Shown in pieces: positions 17,253-27,419 of a stretch of 64,000 nucleotides of DNA. Location of the stretch: contig JAEUOU010000031.1 of the NCBI GenBank assembly GCA_016790575.1, forward strand, positions 1 through 64,000, in the 5' to 3' direction. Position numbers and translations under genes: made by a program. The notes below the pieces were generated by a model. That model made no database searches. It was not told the DNA's origin and was given only the letters and a program-made list of their open reading frames with translations. This stretch comes from Burkholderiaceae bacterium (lineage in GTDB: Bacteria > Pseudomonadota > Gammaproteobacteria > Burkholderiales > Burkholderiaceae_C). Every line of letters starts with the position of its first letter. Position 1 is the first letter of the stretch.

Positions 17253-19223
17253 TCAGCGGCGCACCGACAGTGACGCCGACTCGGGGGGCGCCACCGTGAT
17301 CTCGTCGGCCATGCGGGGTTTGCCCAGCGGCGCGGCCGCCTGGCCTTTCTGGACGGCGGCGACGTCTTCGACACTGGGATACTGCCGCAGCAGCCAGTAG
17401 TCGAACACGCGGCGGACAATGGGCGCCGCATGGGCCGCGCCGAAGCCGGCGTTCTCGACCACGGCGGCCACGGCAATGCGCGGCTTGTCGGCCGGCGCGA
17501 AGGCCATGTACAGCGAGTGGTCGCGTTGGTGCTCTTCCAGTTTGGCCGCGTTGTATTTCTCTTTTTGCCCGATGGTGACCGCCTGCGCGGTACCGGTTTT
17601 GCCGCCCGACAGGTATCCGGCCCCGGCAAAAACGCGGGCTGCGGTGCCTTCCTGAGTCACGCCGACCAGCGCTTTGCGAATCACCTCGACATGTTCCGGA
17701 CGGTAGCCCAGGTCCACTGGCTCGACGCCGGGCAAGGATTGCTGTTGCCGCGATACCGCATCCTGCGTGGCGATCACCAGCCGGGGCTGGTAGCGGCGCC
17801 CGCCGTTGGCGAGGGTTGCCGTCGCCTGAGCCAGCTGCAGCATGGTGAAGGTGTTGTAGCCCTGGCCGATACCCAGCGAAATCGTTTCACCGCCATACCA
17901 TTTCTTCTGTTCGGGCCGGCGGTAGGTCTTGCGCTTCCATTCGGTGCTGGGAAGGACCCCGCGCACTTCCCCTTGCAGGTCGATTCCGGTGAGTTGCCCG
18001 AAGCCCAGCGGCTTCATGAAGTCGTGCATCGCATCGACGCCGAGTTCGTTGGCCAGGGTGTAGTAGTACACGTTGCTCGACAGCACGATGCTGCGGTGCA
18101 GGTCCACCGCGCCCAGGCCATGGTCGCCGTGGCTGCGGAACACATGGCCGCCGAACGCCCAGGAGCCGGAGTCATTGATGATGGTGCCGGGTGTCCGTTT
18201 GCCGCTTTGCAGGGCCGCCATGGCCATGAACGGCTTGTAGGTGGAGCCTGGCGGATAGGTGCCGCGCAGCGCCCGGTTGAGCAGGGGCTTGTCGATGGAT
18301 TCGTTGAGCGCCTGCCAGTTCTCGGAGTCGATCCCGTCGACGAACAGGTTGGGGTCGAAGGTGGGTTTGCTCACCAGGGCCAGCACCTCGCCCGATTCGG
18401 GGTCCAGGGCCACCAGCGCCCCCCGCCGCTCGCCAAACAGCTCTTCCACCATTTGTTGCAGCTTGATGTCCAGCGAAAGCACCACCGCGTTGCCCGGTGT
18501 CGCCGGCGCACTGGCCAGCCGGCGCACGGCCCGCCCGCCCGCAGAAGTTTCGATCTGCTCCACCCCGGTCTGGCCGTGCAATTGCGCTTCGTAGTTCTGT
18601 TCGATGCCCAGTTTGCCGATGTATTCGGTTCCGCGGTAGTTGGCCGCGTCGTCCGACTCTTCGATGCGCTCCTTCTCCGCCGGGTTGATGCGGCCGATGT
18701 AGCCGATCGCGTGACTGGCCACCGGCCCGAACGGGTAGTTGCGGAACAGCCGCGCCTTGATGTCCACACCGGGAAAGCGGTAACGCTGCGCGGCGAAACG
18801 GGCGACTTCGGTGTCGGTCAGCCGGGTGCGTATCGGCAGGGATTCGAAGCTCTTGGATTCGCTTTGCAGCTTGCGAAAGCGCCGCCGGTCCCGCGCCTGG
18901 ATATCGATCACCTTGGCCAGCTCATCGATCGTCTGCTCCAGATTCATGGTGCGAGACGGCGTGATTTCCAGGGTGTAGGCAGAGTAGTTGGTGGCCAGCA
19001 CCACGCCATTGCGATCCAGGATCAGTCCCCGGTTGGGCACGATGGGCACGACGGCCGTGCGGTTGCTTTCGGCCTGCTCGTCCAGATCGTCATGGCGCAC
19101 GATCTGCAGATAGACCAGACGGGCGGCGACAAGACTGAAGGCCACAAGCACCATGGCGGTGAACACCAGCACCCGTAGCCGGAACCGCGAAATCTCGGCT
19201 TCGACGTTGCGTAGTTCGGTCAT
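17253..19223 (-). CDS. mrdA: Penicillin-binding protein 2 (peptidoglycan transpeptidase)
   Basis: A 656-residue class B PBP of the elongasome. A membrane anchor spans about residues 17-37, followed by the pedestal domain with NRGLILDRNGVVLA. The transpeptidase domain has its active-site serine in PPGSTYKP (Ser327, with the SxxK Lys at 330), the SxN-type SSNVYYYT, and the KTG triad in SGGKTGTAQ. The start at 19223 gives MTELRNVEAEISRFRLRV, the usual PBP2 N terminus. It follows mreD after 8 bp in the standard mreBCD-mrdA order. A rodA gene does not follow; an SPFH cluster does. Confidence 0.96.
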   Translation of the reverse strand: MTELRNVEAEISRFRLRVLVFTAMVLVAFSLVAARLVYLQIVRHDDLDEQAESNRTAVVPIVPNRGLILDRNGVVLATNYSAYTLEITPSRTMNLEQTIDELAKVIDIQARDRRRFRKLQSESKSFESLPIRTRLTDTEVARFAAQRYRFPGVDIKARLFRNYPFGPVASHAIGYIGRINPAEKERIEESDDAANYRGTEYIGKLGIEQNYEAQLHGQTGVEQIETSAGGRAVRRLASAPATPGNAVVLSLDIKLQQMVEELFGERRGALVALDPESGEVLALVSKPTFDPNLFVDGIDSENWQALNESIDKPLLNRALRGTYPPGSTYKPFMAMAALQSGKRTPGTIINDSGSWAFGGHVFRSHGDHGLGAVDLHRSIVLSSNVYYYTLANELGVDAMHDFMKPLGFGQLTGIDLQGEVRGVLPSTEWKRKTYRRPEQKKWYGGETISLGIGQGYNTFTMLQLAQATATLANGGRRYQPRLVIATQDAVSRQQQSLPGVEPVDLGYRPEHVEVIRKALVGVTQEGTAARVFAGAGYLSGGKTGTAQAVTIGQKEKYNAAKLEEHQRDHSLYMAFAPADKPRIAVAAVVENAGFGAAHAAPIVRRVFDYWLLRQYPSVEDVAAVQKGQAAAPLGKPRMADEITVAPPESASLSVRR

Positions 19224-19231
19224 GGGCGCGC

Positions 19232-19762
19232 TCAGAGCGGACGGTTGTCGTCCGGATCGGGCGACCGGCGCTGGGGTGCCAGCAGCAAGATGCTGACCAC
19301 CGGCCACAACAAGCCCTCCAGCAGGGGTGCGAACACGACGGCCCAGCCGGGGAAAAAGCCACCGGTGATCATCCGCACCAGCAACTCGATCAGGTGTGCG
19401 GCCGCAAACAGGGGCATCACCTGAATCGCCTGCGATGGCACCGGGAACCACAGCAGCCGGCGATGAATGGTGATGGCCAGGTAGCACAGCCCGGTATAGG
19501 CCAGCGCGTTCTGCCCGAGCAGGCTGGCCTGATGCACGTCCATGCACAGGCCGAAGAAGAACGCAGCACCCACGCCCACCCGAAGCGGCTGGTGGACCCC
19601 CCAGAACACCAGCACCACGGCCAGCAGGTCAGGGACCCAGGCCGGGCGACCGCCACCACCGATGTTGATCAGCATGTTGACCAGCAGAGCCACCAGCAGG
19701 CTGCTCCAGATGAATAGCGGGTTGGCCGGCAACAGCAGTTGCTGGCCGGGGCGCATGATCAT
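19232..19762 (-). CDS. mreD: Rod shape-determining protein MreD
   Basis: A 176-residue inner-membrane protein with about five hydrophobic segments. GLCMDVHQASLLGQNALAYT is the recognisable MreD segment. It acts with MreC and PBP2 in lateral wall synthesis. The start at 19762 (MIMRPGQQLLLPANP) is the typical N terminus; an internal ATG two codons on is equally possible. Only 10 bp separate it from the mreC stop. Confidence 0.93.
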   Translation of the reverse strand: MIMRPGQQLLLPANPLFIWSSLLVALLVNMLINIGGGGRPAWVPDLLAVVLVFWGVHQPLRVGVGAAFFFGLCMDVHQASLLGQNALAYTGLCYLAITIHRRLLWFPVPSQAIQVMPLFAAAHLIELLVRMITGGFFPGWAVVFAPLLEGLLWPVVSILLLAPQRRSPDPDDNRPL

Positions 19763-19772
19763 GCTGCCGCCC

Positions 19773-20684
19773 TCATTTGCGTGCGCCCTTGCCCGCCGGT
19801 GTCGCGGGCACGTCCGGCAGCGGTGCCGGCGGCACCACGGGTTTGAGAACCAGCACATGCCGGCTGCCCGCCATCAGCGCGGTCGGGGCGCAGATGATGC
19901 GGGCAAAGGGAGAATCGGCACGGCGCTCGACTTTGACGATGGTGGCAACTGCCAGACCCGCCGGATATACGCCGTCGACCCCGCTGGTGGTCAACAGGTC
20001 GCCGGCCTGGACGTCGGCACTCGCCGGCGTGAAGCGCAATTCCAGCGAACCGCCGGCCGTTTGCGGATCTCCATAGGCGACGCCGCGCGCCCCGGTTCGG
20101 GTGTTCAGGATGGGGATGGCCTGGTCGCGGTCGGACAGCAGTGTCACCTCGCTGACCAGCGGGTAGACCCGTGTGACCTGACCGATGACGCCGCGTTCGT
20201 CGATGACCGGTGCACCGGCCGTGATGCCGTGTGTCATGCCGCGGTCGATGATCACCCGTCGCGCATGGGGGTCTGCCGCGTCGTACAGCACTTCGGCCGT
20301 CTGGCTGTCCAGACTGGCGGTCGGACGCAAGTCGAGTAACGCGCGCAGGCGCCGGTTTTCCAGGACCAGCTGCTCGACCTGTTGCGCCCGGCGTCCCTGT
20401 TCGACCAGCTGCCGCTGAACCCGGTCCTTGTCGGCGAGCGCGCCCTGCAGGCCGGAAAAATACTCGGCACCGTGTCGCGCGGCCTGGACCGGTTGGAGGA
20501 TCAGCCATTGCAGCGGATAGATGACGACGGAGACGGCGGCCCGGACGGGCTGCGAGATGCGCAGCCGGGTATCGGCAACCATCAGAAAGACGGCCAGGGC
20601 GCTGAAAAAAACCAGGCGGGACAGGGCCGAAGGCCCCTGCTTGAAGAAGGGAGGCGGGGTCCGGTCCAGTGTTCCCAGTGGCAT
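19773..20684 (-). CDS. mreC: Rod shape-determining protein MreC
   Basis: A 303-residue bitopic periplasmic protein. A short cytoplasmic N terminus (PLGTLDRTPPPFFKQGPS) precedes a membrane segment at about residues 22-40, a coiled coil near 83-115 (ADKDRVQRQLVEQGRRAQQ) and the beta-barrel pair with GVIGQVTRVYPLVSEVTLLSD and LLTTSGVDGVYPAGLAVA, both standard MreC signatures. The C-terminal 25 residues are Pro/Ala-rich. It lies between mreB and mreD. Confidence 0.95.
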   Translation of the reverse strand: MPLGTLDRTPPPFFKQGPSALSRLVFFSALAVFLMVADTRLRISQPVRAAVSVVIYPLQWLILQPVQAARHGAEYFSGLQGALADKDRVQRQLVEQGRRAQQVEQLVLENRRLRALLDLRPTASLDSQTAEVLYDAADPHARRVIIDRGMTHGITAGAPVIDERGVIGQVTRVYPLVSEVTLLSDRDQAIPILNTRTGARGVAYGDPQTAGGSLELRFTPASADVQAGDLLTTSGVDGVYPAGLAVATIVKVERRADSPFARIICAPTALMAGSRHVLVLKPVVPPAPLPDVPATPAGKGARK

Positions 20685-20752
20685 GGTTCAGGAATCCGGG
20701 GTGCGGCAGGGGGACCGGGCGGGGTGAGGCACCGCGCGGTCCGGATGCGGCA

Positions 20753-21868
<1,116 letters not shown>

Positions 21869-21944
21869 TTACCCAGCACACGGACAGCTTCCGAAGCCGG
21901 GACATAAACGCGTGATAATAACTGATCCCCTGTCGCTCCTTTGG

Positions 21945-21965
21945 GCTGTTTCCTCCAGAAACAGC
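21945..21965 (+). promoter_or_regulatory. Perfect hairpin in the gatC leader
   Basis: GCTGTTTC at 21945-21952, loop CTCCA, then GAAACAGC at 21958-21965: an 8-bp perfect stem with a 5-nt loop, 33 bp before the gatC ATG. It is followed by GACTTTTCG, so it is not a clear terminator. It could shape translation or mRNA stability of the gatCAB transcript. Confidence 0.45.
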
Positions 21966-21998
21966 GACTTTTCGCGTTCTTTCTTACCTGTCGCCACC

Positions 21999-22298
21999 AT
22001 GTCCCTGACCCTCCAGGAAATCGATCGCATTGCCCATCTGGCCCGCCTTGAATTGAAGGCCGAAGAAAGTGAGCGCATGCTCACAAATATCAATGGTTTT
22101 TTTGGCATTGTGGAGGCGATGCGCGTCGTCAACACCGATGGCATCGAACCGCTGGCGCATCCGGTGGCTGCATTTCAAGAGGTTCAGCTGCGCTTGCGCG
22201 AAGATCAGGTGACCGAACCGGATCAGCGCGAAGCCAACCAGCGCAGCGCGCCCGCGGTGGAGCGGGGCCTGTTCCTGGTGCCCAAGGTCATCGAGTGA
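21999..22298 (+). CDS. gatC: Aspartyl/glutamyl-tRNA amidotransferase subunit C
   Basis: A 99-residue subunit that helps fold GatA and clamps the GatAB complex. Typical GatC segments are [16 protein letters not shown] near the N terminus and [36 protein letters not shown] at the C terminus, which binds across GatA and GatB. It is first of three genes; gatA starts 10 bp downstream. Confidence 0.96.
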   Translation: MSLTLQEIDRIAHLARLELKAEESERMLTNINGFFGIVEAMRVVNTDGIEPLAHPVAAFQEVQLRLREDQVTEPDQREANQRSAPAVERGLFLVPKVIE

Positions 22299-22308
22299 GG
22301 GCGCCGTC

Positions 22309-23772
22309 ATGACGCAACTGCACGATCTGACCGTGGCGGAACTTGCGGAGCGCCTGCGCGCGCGCGAGGTGTCCGCCGAAGAAACCGCGCGCCACTTTCT
22401 GGCCCGTTCAAATGCCCACGCCGGGCTGGGCGCCTACCTGGCCATGGACGAGGGGGTGACCCTCGCGCAGGCCCGCGCGGCCGACGCCCGTCTGGCCGCG
22501 GGCACCGGCGGCGCGCTGGAGGGTGTGCCGATCGCCCACAAGGACATTTTTGTCACCAAAGACTTTCCCAGCACCGCCGGTTCGCGCATGCTGGCAGGTT
22601 ACCAGTCACCTTTTGATAGCACTGTAGTACGCAATCTCGCTGGGAACGGCATGGTTTCGCTGGGGAAACTCAATTGCGACGAGTTCGCCATGGGTTCGGC
22701 CAACGAAAACTCGGCCTACGGTCCGGTGCGCAATCCCTGGGACCTGACCCGGGTGCCCGGTGGCTCCTCCGGTGGCAGCGCGGCGGCGGTGGCGGCGCGG
22801 CTCACGCCGGCCGCGACCGGCACCGACACCGGCGGCTCCATCCGGCAGCCGGCGGGATTCTGCGGCATCACCGGCATCAAACCGACCTACGGACGGGCAT
22901 CCCGCTACGGCATGATCGCTTTCGCCTCCAGCCTGGACCAGGCCGGCCCGATGGCGCGAACGGCCGAAGACTGCGCCCTGCTGCTGTCGGCCATGTGCGG
23001 CCCGGATCCGGACCGCGATTCGACGTCGCTGGATCTCCCCGCCGAGGACTTCACCCGCACGCTGAATGACGGTCTGGACGGTCTGCGCATCGGGGTGCCT
23101 CGCGAGTTTTTCGGAGACGGTCTGGCTGCGGATGTGCGGGCGGCCATCGACAACGCACTGAGGCAATACGAACAGCTCGGGGCTCGGCTGGTCGAGATCT
23201 CGCTGCCCCGCACCGAGTTGTCCATTCCCGTCTACTACATCATCGCGCCGGCCGAGGCGAGTTCCAACCTGAGCCGTTTCGACGGCGTCAAGTTCGGCCA
23301 CCGGGCCCGCGACTACACCGATCTGGCCGACATGTACCGCAAGACGCGCGCGGAAGGCTTCGGCGATGAGGTCAAGCGCCGCATCATGATCGGCACCTAT
23401 GTGCTCAGCCATGGTTATTACGACGCGTATTACCTGCAGGCGCAGAAGATCCGCCGCATGATTGCCGACGATTTCCAGCAGGCCTTTGCGGTCTGCGATG
23501 TGATCGCCGGCCCGGTGGCGCCCACGGTCGCCTGGCACCTCGGCGACCACGGCAGCGATCCGCTGGCCGACTACCTGGCCGACATCTTCACGCTGCCGGC
23601 TTCCCTGGCCGGACTGCCTGGCATGTGTGTGCCGGCCGGCTTCGGCGAAGGGGGCATGCCGGTGGGCCTGCAGCTGATCGGCAACTATTTCCTGGAAGCG
23701 CGGCTGCTGAACGCCGCCCATCGCCTGCAACAGGCCACCGACTGGCACACCCGCAAGCCGGAGGGCTTCTGA
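22309..23772 (+). CDS. gatA: Glutamyl-tRNA(Gln)/aspartyl-tRNA(Asn) amidotransferase subunit A
   Basis: A 487-residue amidase that releases ammonia from glutamine for tRNA-dependent amidation. The amidase signature is visible: catalytic Lys in [23 protein letters not shown] with the cis-Ser and nucleophile in [15 protein letters not shown]. Codons around 22600-22656 ([15 protein letters not shown]) are unusually AT-rich for this gene and resemble the dispersed repeat, although the protein keeps the normal alignment there. One base separates the stop from the gatB start. Confidence 0.96.
   Translation: MTQLHDLTVAELAERLRAREVSAEETARHFLARSNAHAGLGAYLAMDEGVTLAQARAADARLAAGTGGALEGVPIAHKDIFVTKDFPSTAGSRMLAGYQSPFDSTVVRNLAGNGMVSLGKLNCDEFAMGSANENSAYGPVRNPWDLTRVPGGSSGGSAAAVAARLTPAATGTDTGGSIRQPAGFCGITGIKPTYGRASRYGMIAFASSLDQAGPMARTAEDCALLLSAMCGPDPDRDSTSLDLPAEDFTRTLNDGLDGLRIGVPREFFGDGLAADVRAAIDNALRQYEQLGARLVEISLPRTELSIPVYYIIAPAEASSNLSRFDGVKFGHRARDYTDLADMYRKTRAEGFGDEVKRRIMIGTYVLSHGYYDAYYLQAQKIRRMIADDFQQAFAVCDVIAGPVAPTVAWHLGDHGSDPLADYLADIFTLPASLAGLPGMCVPAGFGEGGMPVGLQLIGNYFLEARLLNAAHRLQQATDWHTRKPEGF
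22616..22656 (+). repeat. Possible relic or mimic of the dispersed repeat inside gatA
   Basis: ATAGC at 22616-22620 and GCTGGG 18 nt later reproduce the exact spacing of the family, and the stretch before it (CACCTTTTG) resembles that before copy D. The middle (ACTGTAGTACGCAATCTC) matches the consensus poorly, and the encoded residues are normal for GatA, so this may be chance. Confidence 0.3.
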
Positions 23773-23773
23773 C

Positions 23774-25216
23774 ATGAGCACACTCATTCACGGTTACGAG
23801 GTGGTGATCGGTTTCGAAACCCACGCCCAGCTGTCCACACAAAGCAAGATTTTCAGCCGGGCCGCCACCGCCTTCGGGGCCGAGCCCAACACCCAGGCCT
23901 GCGCGGTTGATCTGGCCCTGCCCGGCACGTTGCCGGTGATGAACCGGGGCGCGGTCGAGCGCGCGATCGAGTTCGGCCTCGCCATCGGCGCGCACGTGGC
24001 GCCACGCAGCATTTTTGCCCGCAAGAACTATTTCTATCCCGATCTGCCCAAGGGCTACCAGATCAGCCAGTTTGAAATCCCGGTGGTGCAAGGCGGTGCC
24101 ATCGAGTTCTACCTGGGCGACGAGAAGAAGAGCGTGCGCCTGGTGCGTGCGCATCTGGAAGAAGACGCGGGCAAATCGCTGCATGAAGACTTCATCGGCC
24201 AGTCGGGGATTGACCTGAACCGCGCTGGCACGCCGCTGCTGGAAATCGTGACCGAGCCCGACATGCGCTCCAGTGCCGAGGCGGTGGCCTATGCGAAGGA
24301 GTTGCACAAGATCGTGACCTGGATCGGCATCTGTGACGGCAACATGCAGGAAGGCTCCTTCCGCTGCGACGCCAATGTCTCGGTACGCAAGCCTGGTGCG
24401 CCCCTGGGCACGCGGCGCGAAATCAAGAACCTGAACAGTTTCCGGTTCATGCAGCAGGCGATCGACTACGAGATCCGCTGGCAGATCGAACAGATCGAAG
24501 ACGGTCACGCGATCCAGCAGGCCACGGTGCTGTTCAATCCCGACACCGGCGAGACGCGCGCCATGCGCACCAAGGAAGACTCGGCCGACTACCGCTATTT
24601 CCCGGACCCCGACCTGCCACCGCTGGTGATTGCGCCGGAATGGATCGCCCAGGTGCGGGAGCGCATGCCGGAGCTGCCCCGGGCGATGGCCGCGCGGTTT
24701 GTGGCCGACTACGGTCTGCCCGAGTACGACGCCAGCACCCTGACGCAGAGCAAGGCCATGGCCGGCTATTTCGAGGCCGCTGCCCGCGCCTGCGGCCAAC
24801 CCAAACTCGCCAGCAACTGGATCATGGGCGAGGTGTCCCGGCGACTGAATGCCGGTGAAACGGGCATCGAGCAGGCGCCGGTGTCGGCGGCCCAGCTGGC
24901 CGCGCTGATCGGACGGATCGCAGACGGCACGGTGAGCAACAACGCGGCGCGGCAGGTGTTCGATGCCCTGTGGAATGGCGAAGGTGCGGATGTCGACGGC
25001 GTGATTGACGCCAAGGGTCTGCGGCAGATGAACGACAGCGGCGCGCTGGACCAGATCATCGACGAGGTCCTGGCCGCCAATGCCGACAACGTGGCCCAGT
25101 TCAAGGCCGGCAAGGAAAAAGCCTTCAACGCGCTGGTGGGTCAGGTCATGAAGGCCAGCAAGGGCAAGGCCAACCCGGCGCAGGTCAACGAGGCGTTGCG
25201 CAAGCGCCTGGTCTGA
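23774..25216 (+). CDS. gatB: Aspartyl/glutamyl-tRNA amidotransferase subunit B
   Basis: A 480-residue subunit that phosphorylates misacylated Glu/Asp-tRNA and passes ammonia from GatA to it. Recognisable segments: [13 protein letters not shown] at the N terminus, [19 protein letters not shown], the [11 protein letters not shown] region, [11 protein letters not shown], and the helical YqeY-like C-terminal domain (about 340-480) ending [13 protein letters not shown] that contacts tRNA. Last gene of gatCAB; a minus-strand gene converges after 15 bp. Confidence 0.97.
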   Translation: MSTLIHGYEVVIGFETHAQLSTQSKIFSRAATAFGAEPNTQACAVDLALPGTLPVMNRGAVERAIEFGLAIGAHVAPRSIFARKNYFYPDLPKGYQISQFEIPVVQGGAIEFYLGDEKKSVRLVRAHLEEDAGKSLHEDFIGQSGIDLNRAGTPLLEIVTEPDMRSSAEAVAYAKELHKIVTWIGICDGNMQEGSFRCDANVSVRKPGAPLGTRREIKNLNSFRFMQQAIDYEIRWQIEQIEDGHAIQQATVLFNPDTGETRAMRTKEDSADYRYFPDPDLPPLVIAPEWIAQVRERMPELPRAMAARFVADYGLPEYDASTLTQSKAMAGYFEAAARACGQPKLASNWIMGEVSRRLNAGETGIEQAPVSAAQLAALIGRIADGTVSNNAARQVFDALWNGEGADVDGVIDAKGLRQMNDSGALDQIIDEVLAANADNVAQFKAGKEKAFNALVGQVMKASKGKANPAQVNEALRKRLV

Positions 25217-25231
25217 CGCGCTGGCGCCGAT

Positions 25232-25915
25232 CTATCGCATGGCGGCTGACGGCGTGGCGGTTTGCGCAGGGGCTGCCGCCAGCTGCCAGAGCTGACGCAG
25301 CTTGGCGAGCTCTTCGTCAAAGCGCCCGGCAATACGCCGTTTCTCTTGCTCCTGGTCGCTGATGAACCGCTGCTGCGCCTGCATGCTGTGGGTGTTCTCG
25401 TCCACCTGGCGCCGCAGCGTTGCTGGTGCCTTGGACGGATCCTTGATGTAAAACTCCATCTCGGTATCCAGTTTTTTGCGCTGGGTCGTCAATTCAACAA
25501 TGCGCCGTTGCGCGGCCGCAATGACTTCGTCAACCTGGCGGAAGGCAGCGACGCGCTCCCGATCATGGGTCTCTTTGTTCGGATATCGGATCAGCAAGGC
25601 ACGATCCCGGCGCTTTTCTTCGGCCACCCGGGCACGTTCCTCCGCCTCGCGCCGTGCCCGCTCCTCCTGCGCCGCCAACTCCTGAGCCGTCGGCGGTGGT
25701 GTAATGCGGCGGCGCACGGTTCCGCTGGGGTTCAGCTGCTGTTGCTCGCGGTCATTGCACTCGGCAATCGGACGATCGGAGGTCAGGCGCCGTCCTTTGC
25801 CGTCGATACAGGTGTATATGCCTTGCTCGACCTGGGCCAGGGCCGCGGCTGAAACCGACATTCCGAGTGCAAAGGCGCGCAAGTGCATAGGTCTCATGGC
25901 CAGCCAGCCTGTCAT
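25232..25915 (-). CDS. DUF4124-type periplasmic protein with coiled coil, function unknown
   Basis: A 227-residue protein. A signal peptide (MHLRAFALGMSVSAAALA) precedes GIYTCIDGKGRRLTSDRPIAECNDREQQQLNPSG, the DUF4124 pattern with its two Cys. Residues about 75-215 are a charged helical region rich in Glu, Arg and Gln, likely a coiled coil, with FYIKDPSKAPATLRRQVDEN in the middle. The first ATG (25913-25915) overlaps the pyrE stop as ATGA, implying coupling. An internal ATG at 25897 gives a more compact signal peptide and may be the true start. Role unknown. Confidence 0.75.
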   Translation of the reverse strand: MTGWLAMRPMHLRAFALGMSVSAAALAQVEQGIYTCIDGKGRRLTSDRPIAECNDREQQQLNPSGTVRRRITPPPTAQELAAQEERARREAEERARVAEEKRRDRALLIRYPNKETHDRERVAAFRQVDEVIAAAQRRIVELTTQRKKLDTEMEFYIKDPSKAPATLRRQVDENTHSMQAQQRFISDQEQEKRRIAGRFDEELAKLRQLWQLAAAPAQTATPSAAMR

Positions 25916-26601
25916 TCGACGCCGTAGCGTTCCCGGTAGGCCGCAACCCTCTCATAGTAGGTCGAAAGCACGCTGTTTTCCTGTTTCGAGAGATACTGCA
26001 ATAAATCGGCCAGACGCGCAATGGCACAGACCTGAAGCCCCAGGCGGTCCTGGACATACTGAACAGCACTCCAGGGCACGTCGGCACCACCTTCCGTTGC
26101 CTTTTCCTGCCGGTCCAGCGCGATGGCCACGGCCTGGGGGGTGCCCCCCGCGGCCTGAATCAAGGCGATGGATTCCCTGGCTGCTGTTCCGGCCGACATC
26201 ACGTCGTCGATGATCAGAACCCGCCCCCGGACCGGCGCGCCCACCAGCGATCCGCCTTCGCCGTGGTCCTTGGCCTCCTTGCGGTTGTAGGCGATCGGCA
26301 CGTTGCGACCCATGCGGGAGAGTTCAACAGCCACCACCGCCGCCAGCGGTATGCCCTTGTAGGCTGGCCCGAAGATCATGTCGAACTCGATGCCGCTGGC
26401 CACGATGGCACGTGCATAGAATCGGGCCAGCTCGCCCAGCTTGGCGCCGTCATCAAACAGGCCGGCATTGAAAAAATAGGGACTGAGGCGGCCCGCCTTG
26501 GTTCTGAATTCACCAAACCGAAGCACCCCGGAATCGACGGCAAACTGCACAAAAGCCTGTGCAAGTTCTCCCGACCGCCCGTGTGGGTCTTCTAACGTCA
26601 T
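25912..26601 (-). CDS. pyrE: Orotate phosphoribosyltransferase
   Basis: A 229-residue enzyme that joins orotate and PRPP in UMP synthesis. Seen: TKAGRLSPYFFNAGLFDDG, FGPAYKGIPLA, AYNRKEAKDHGEGG (flexible catalytic loop) and the PRPP motif VLIIDDVMSAGTA. The start at 26601 (MTLEDPHGRSGELAQAF) was chosen over upstream in-frame codons because the family begins here. Its ATG shares the palindrome CATG (26599-26602) with the divergent exonuclease gene, so each gene's promoter must lie inside the other's coding sequence. Confidence 0.95.
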   Translation of the reverse strand: MTLEDPHGRSGELAQAFVQFAVDSGVLRFGEFRTKAGRLSPYFFNAGLFDDGAKLGELARFYARAIVASGIEFDMIFGPAYKGIPLAAVVAVELSRMGRNVPIAYNRKEAKDHGEGGSLVGAPVRGRVLIIDDVMSAGTAARESIALIQAAGGTPQAVAIALDRQEKATEGGADVPWSAVQYVQDRLGLQVCAIARLADLLQYLSKQENSVLSTYYERVAAYRERYGVE

Positions 26602-27400
26602 GAGGAAGCCCTTGTTCAAATTGACCAGTCTGAACCTGAACGGTATCCGATCCGCGACTTCCAAAGGTCTGGAACAATGGATCGACGAGGTTCGCCCCGA
26701 TTGTATGGGCGTGCAGGAGATCAAGGCGCAGGCGCCCGATGTCCAGGGCCGCTTCGAACAATTGGCCGGGTTGCGGGGCTATTTTCACTTTGCCGAGAAA
26801 AAGGGGTATTCCGGCGTCGGTGTTTACACCCGTCGTGAACCCACGGACGTGGTCTACGGTTTCGATCCGGATGAGTTTGATTCGGAGGGGCGATGTATCG
26901 AACTGCGCTTCGACACGCACGTGCGGCGGTTCTCCGTCTTCAGCATCTACTTTCCCAGTGGCTCGTCGGGCCCCGATCGGCAAGATGCCAAGTACCGCTT
27001 TCTCGACCGCATCTTCCCGTTCATTCAGCAACACCGCAACGCACGAGAACTGATCATCTGCAGCGACGTGAATATCGCCCACCAGGCGATCGACCTCAAA
27101 AACTGGAAGAGCAACCAGAAAAACAGCGGCTTTTTGCCCGATGAACGGGCCTGGATGGGGCGACTGCTGGACAGCGGGCTGGTCGATGTCTATCGGCATC
27201 TGGAGCCCGAGGCGACCGAGGCGTGCTACACGTGGTGGAGTAACCGTGGCCAGGCTTGGGCGAAGAACGTTGGCTGGCGCCTCGACTATCAGCTGGCCAC
27301 CGCCTCAGTTGCGCAGCGCGCCCGGCGCGTGCACATCGAAAAAGCGCAGCGCTTTTCCGACCATGCCCCTTTGACCATCGAATACGACTGGGCCTTGTGA
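26600..27400 (+). CDS. Exodeoxyribonuclease III / AP endonuclease family protein
   Basis: A 266-residue metal-dependent nuclease of base-excision repair. Seen: TSLNLNGIRSATSKGLEQWI, the metal-binding Glu in GVQEIKAQ, GYSGVGVYTRREP, DVNIAHQAIDL and the C-terminal SDHAPLTIEYD with catalytic Asp-His. The WRLDYQLAT segment is typical for the ExoA/XthA group. The ATG at 26600 lies in the CATG shared with pyrE. It converges with glnE, 19 bp away. Confidence 0.92.
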   Translation: MRKPLFKLTSLNLNGIRSATSKGLEQWIDEVRPDCMGVQEIKAQAPDVQGRFEQLAGLRGYFHFAEKKGYSGVGVYTRREPTDVVYGFDPDEFDSEGRCIELRFDTHVRRFSVFSIYFPSGSSGPDRQDAKYRFLDRIFPFIQQHRNARELIICSDVNIAHQAIDLKNWKSNQKNSGFLPDERAWMGRLLDSGLVDVYRHLEPEATEACYTWWSNRGQAWAKNVGWRLDYQLATASVAQRARRVHIEKAQRFSDHAPLTIEYDWAL

Positions 27401-27419
27401 TCGCCCGGACTCCGACCCC

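Noticed and set aside
14454-17273. Plus-strand frame of over 900 codons opposite DUF4178 and SPFH genes
   Set aside because: Low-complexity His/Gly/Gln translation, antisense to supported genes.
17860-17885. GATACCCAGCGAAAT in mrdA resembling the repeat in reverse
   Set aside because: It encodes the conserved SLGIGQGY segment of PBP2 and lacks the other half of the repeat.
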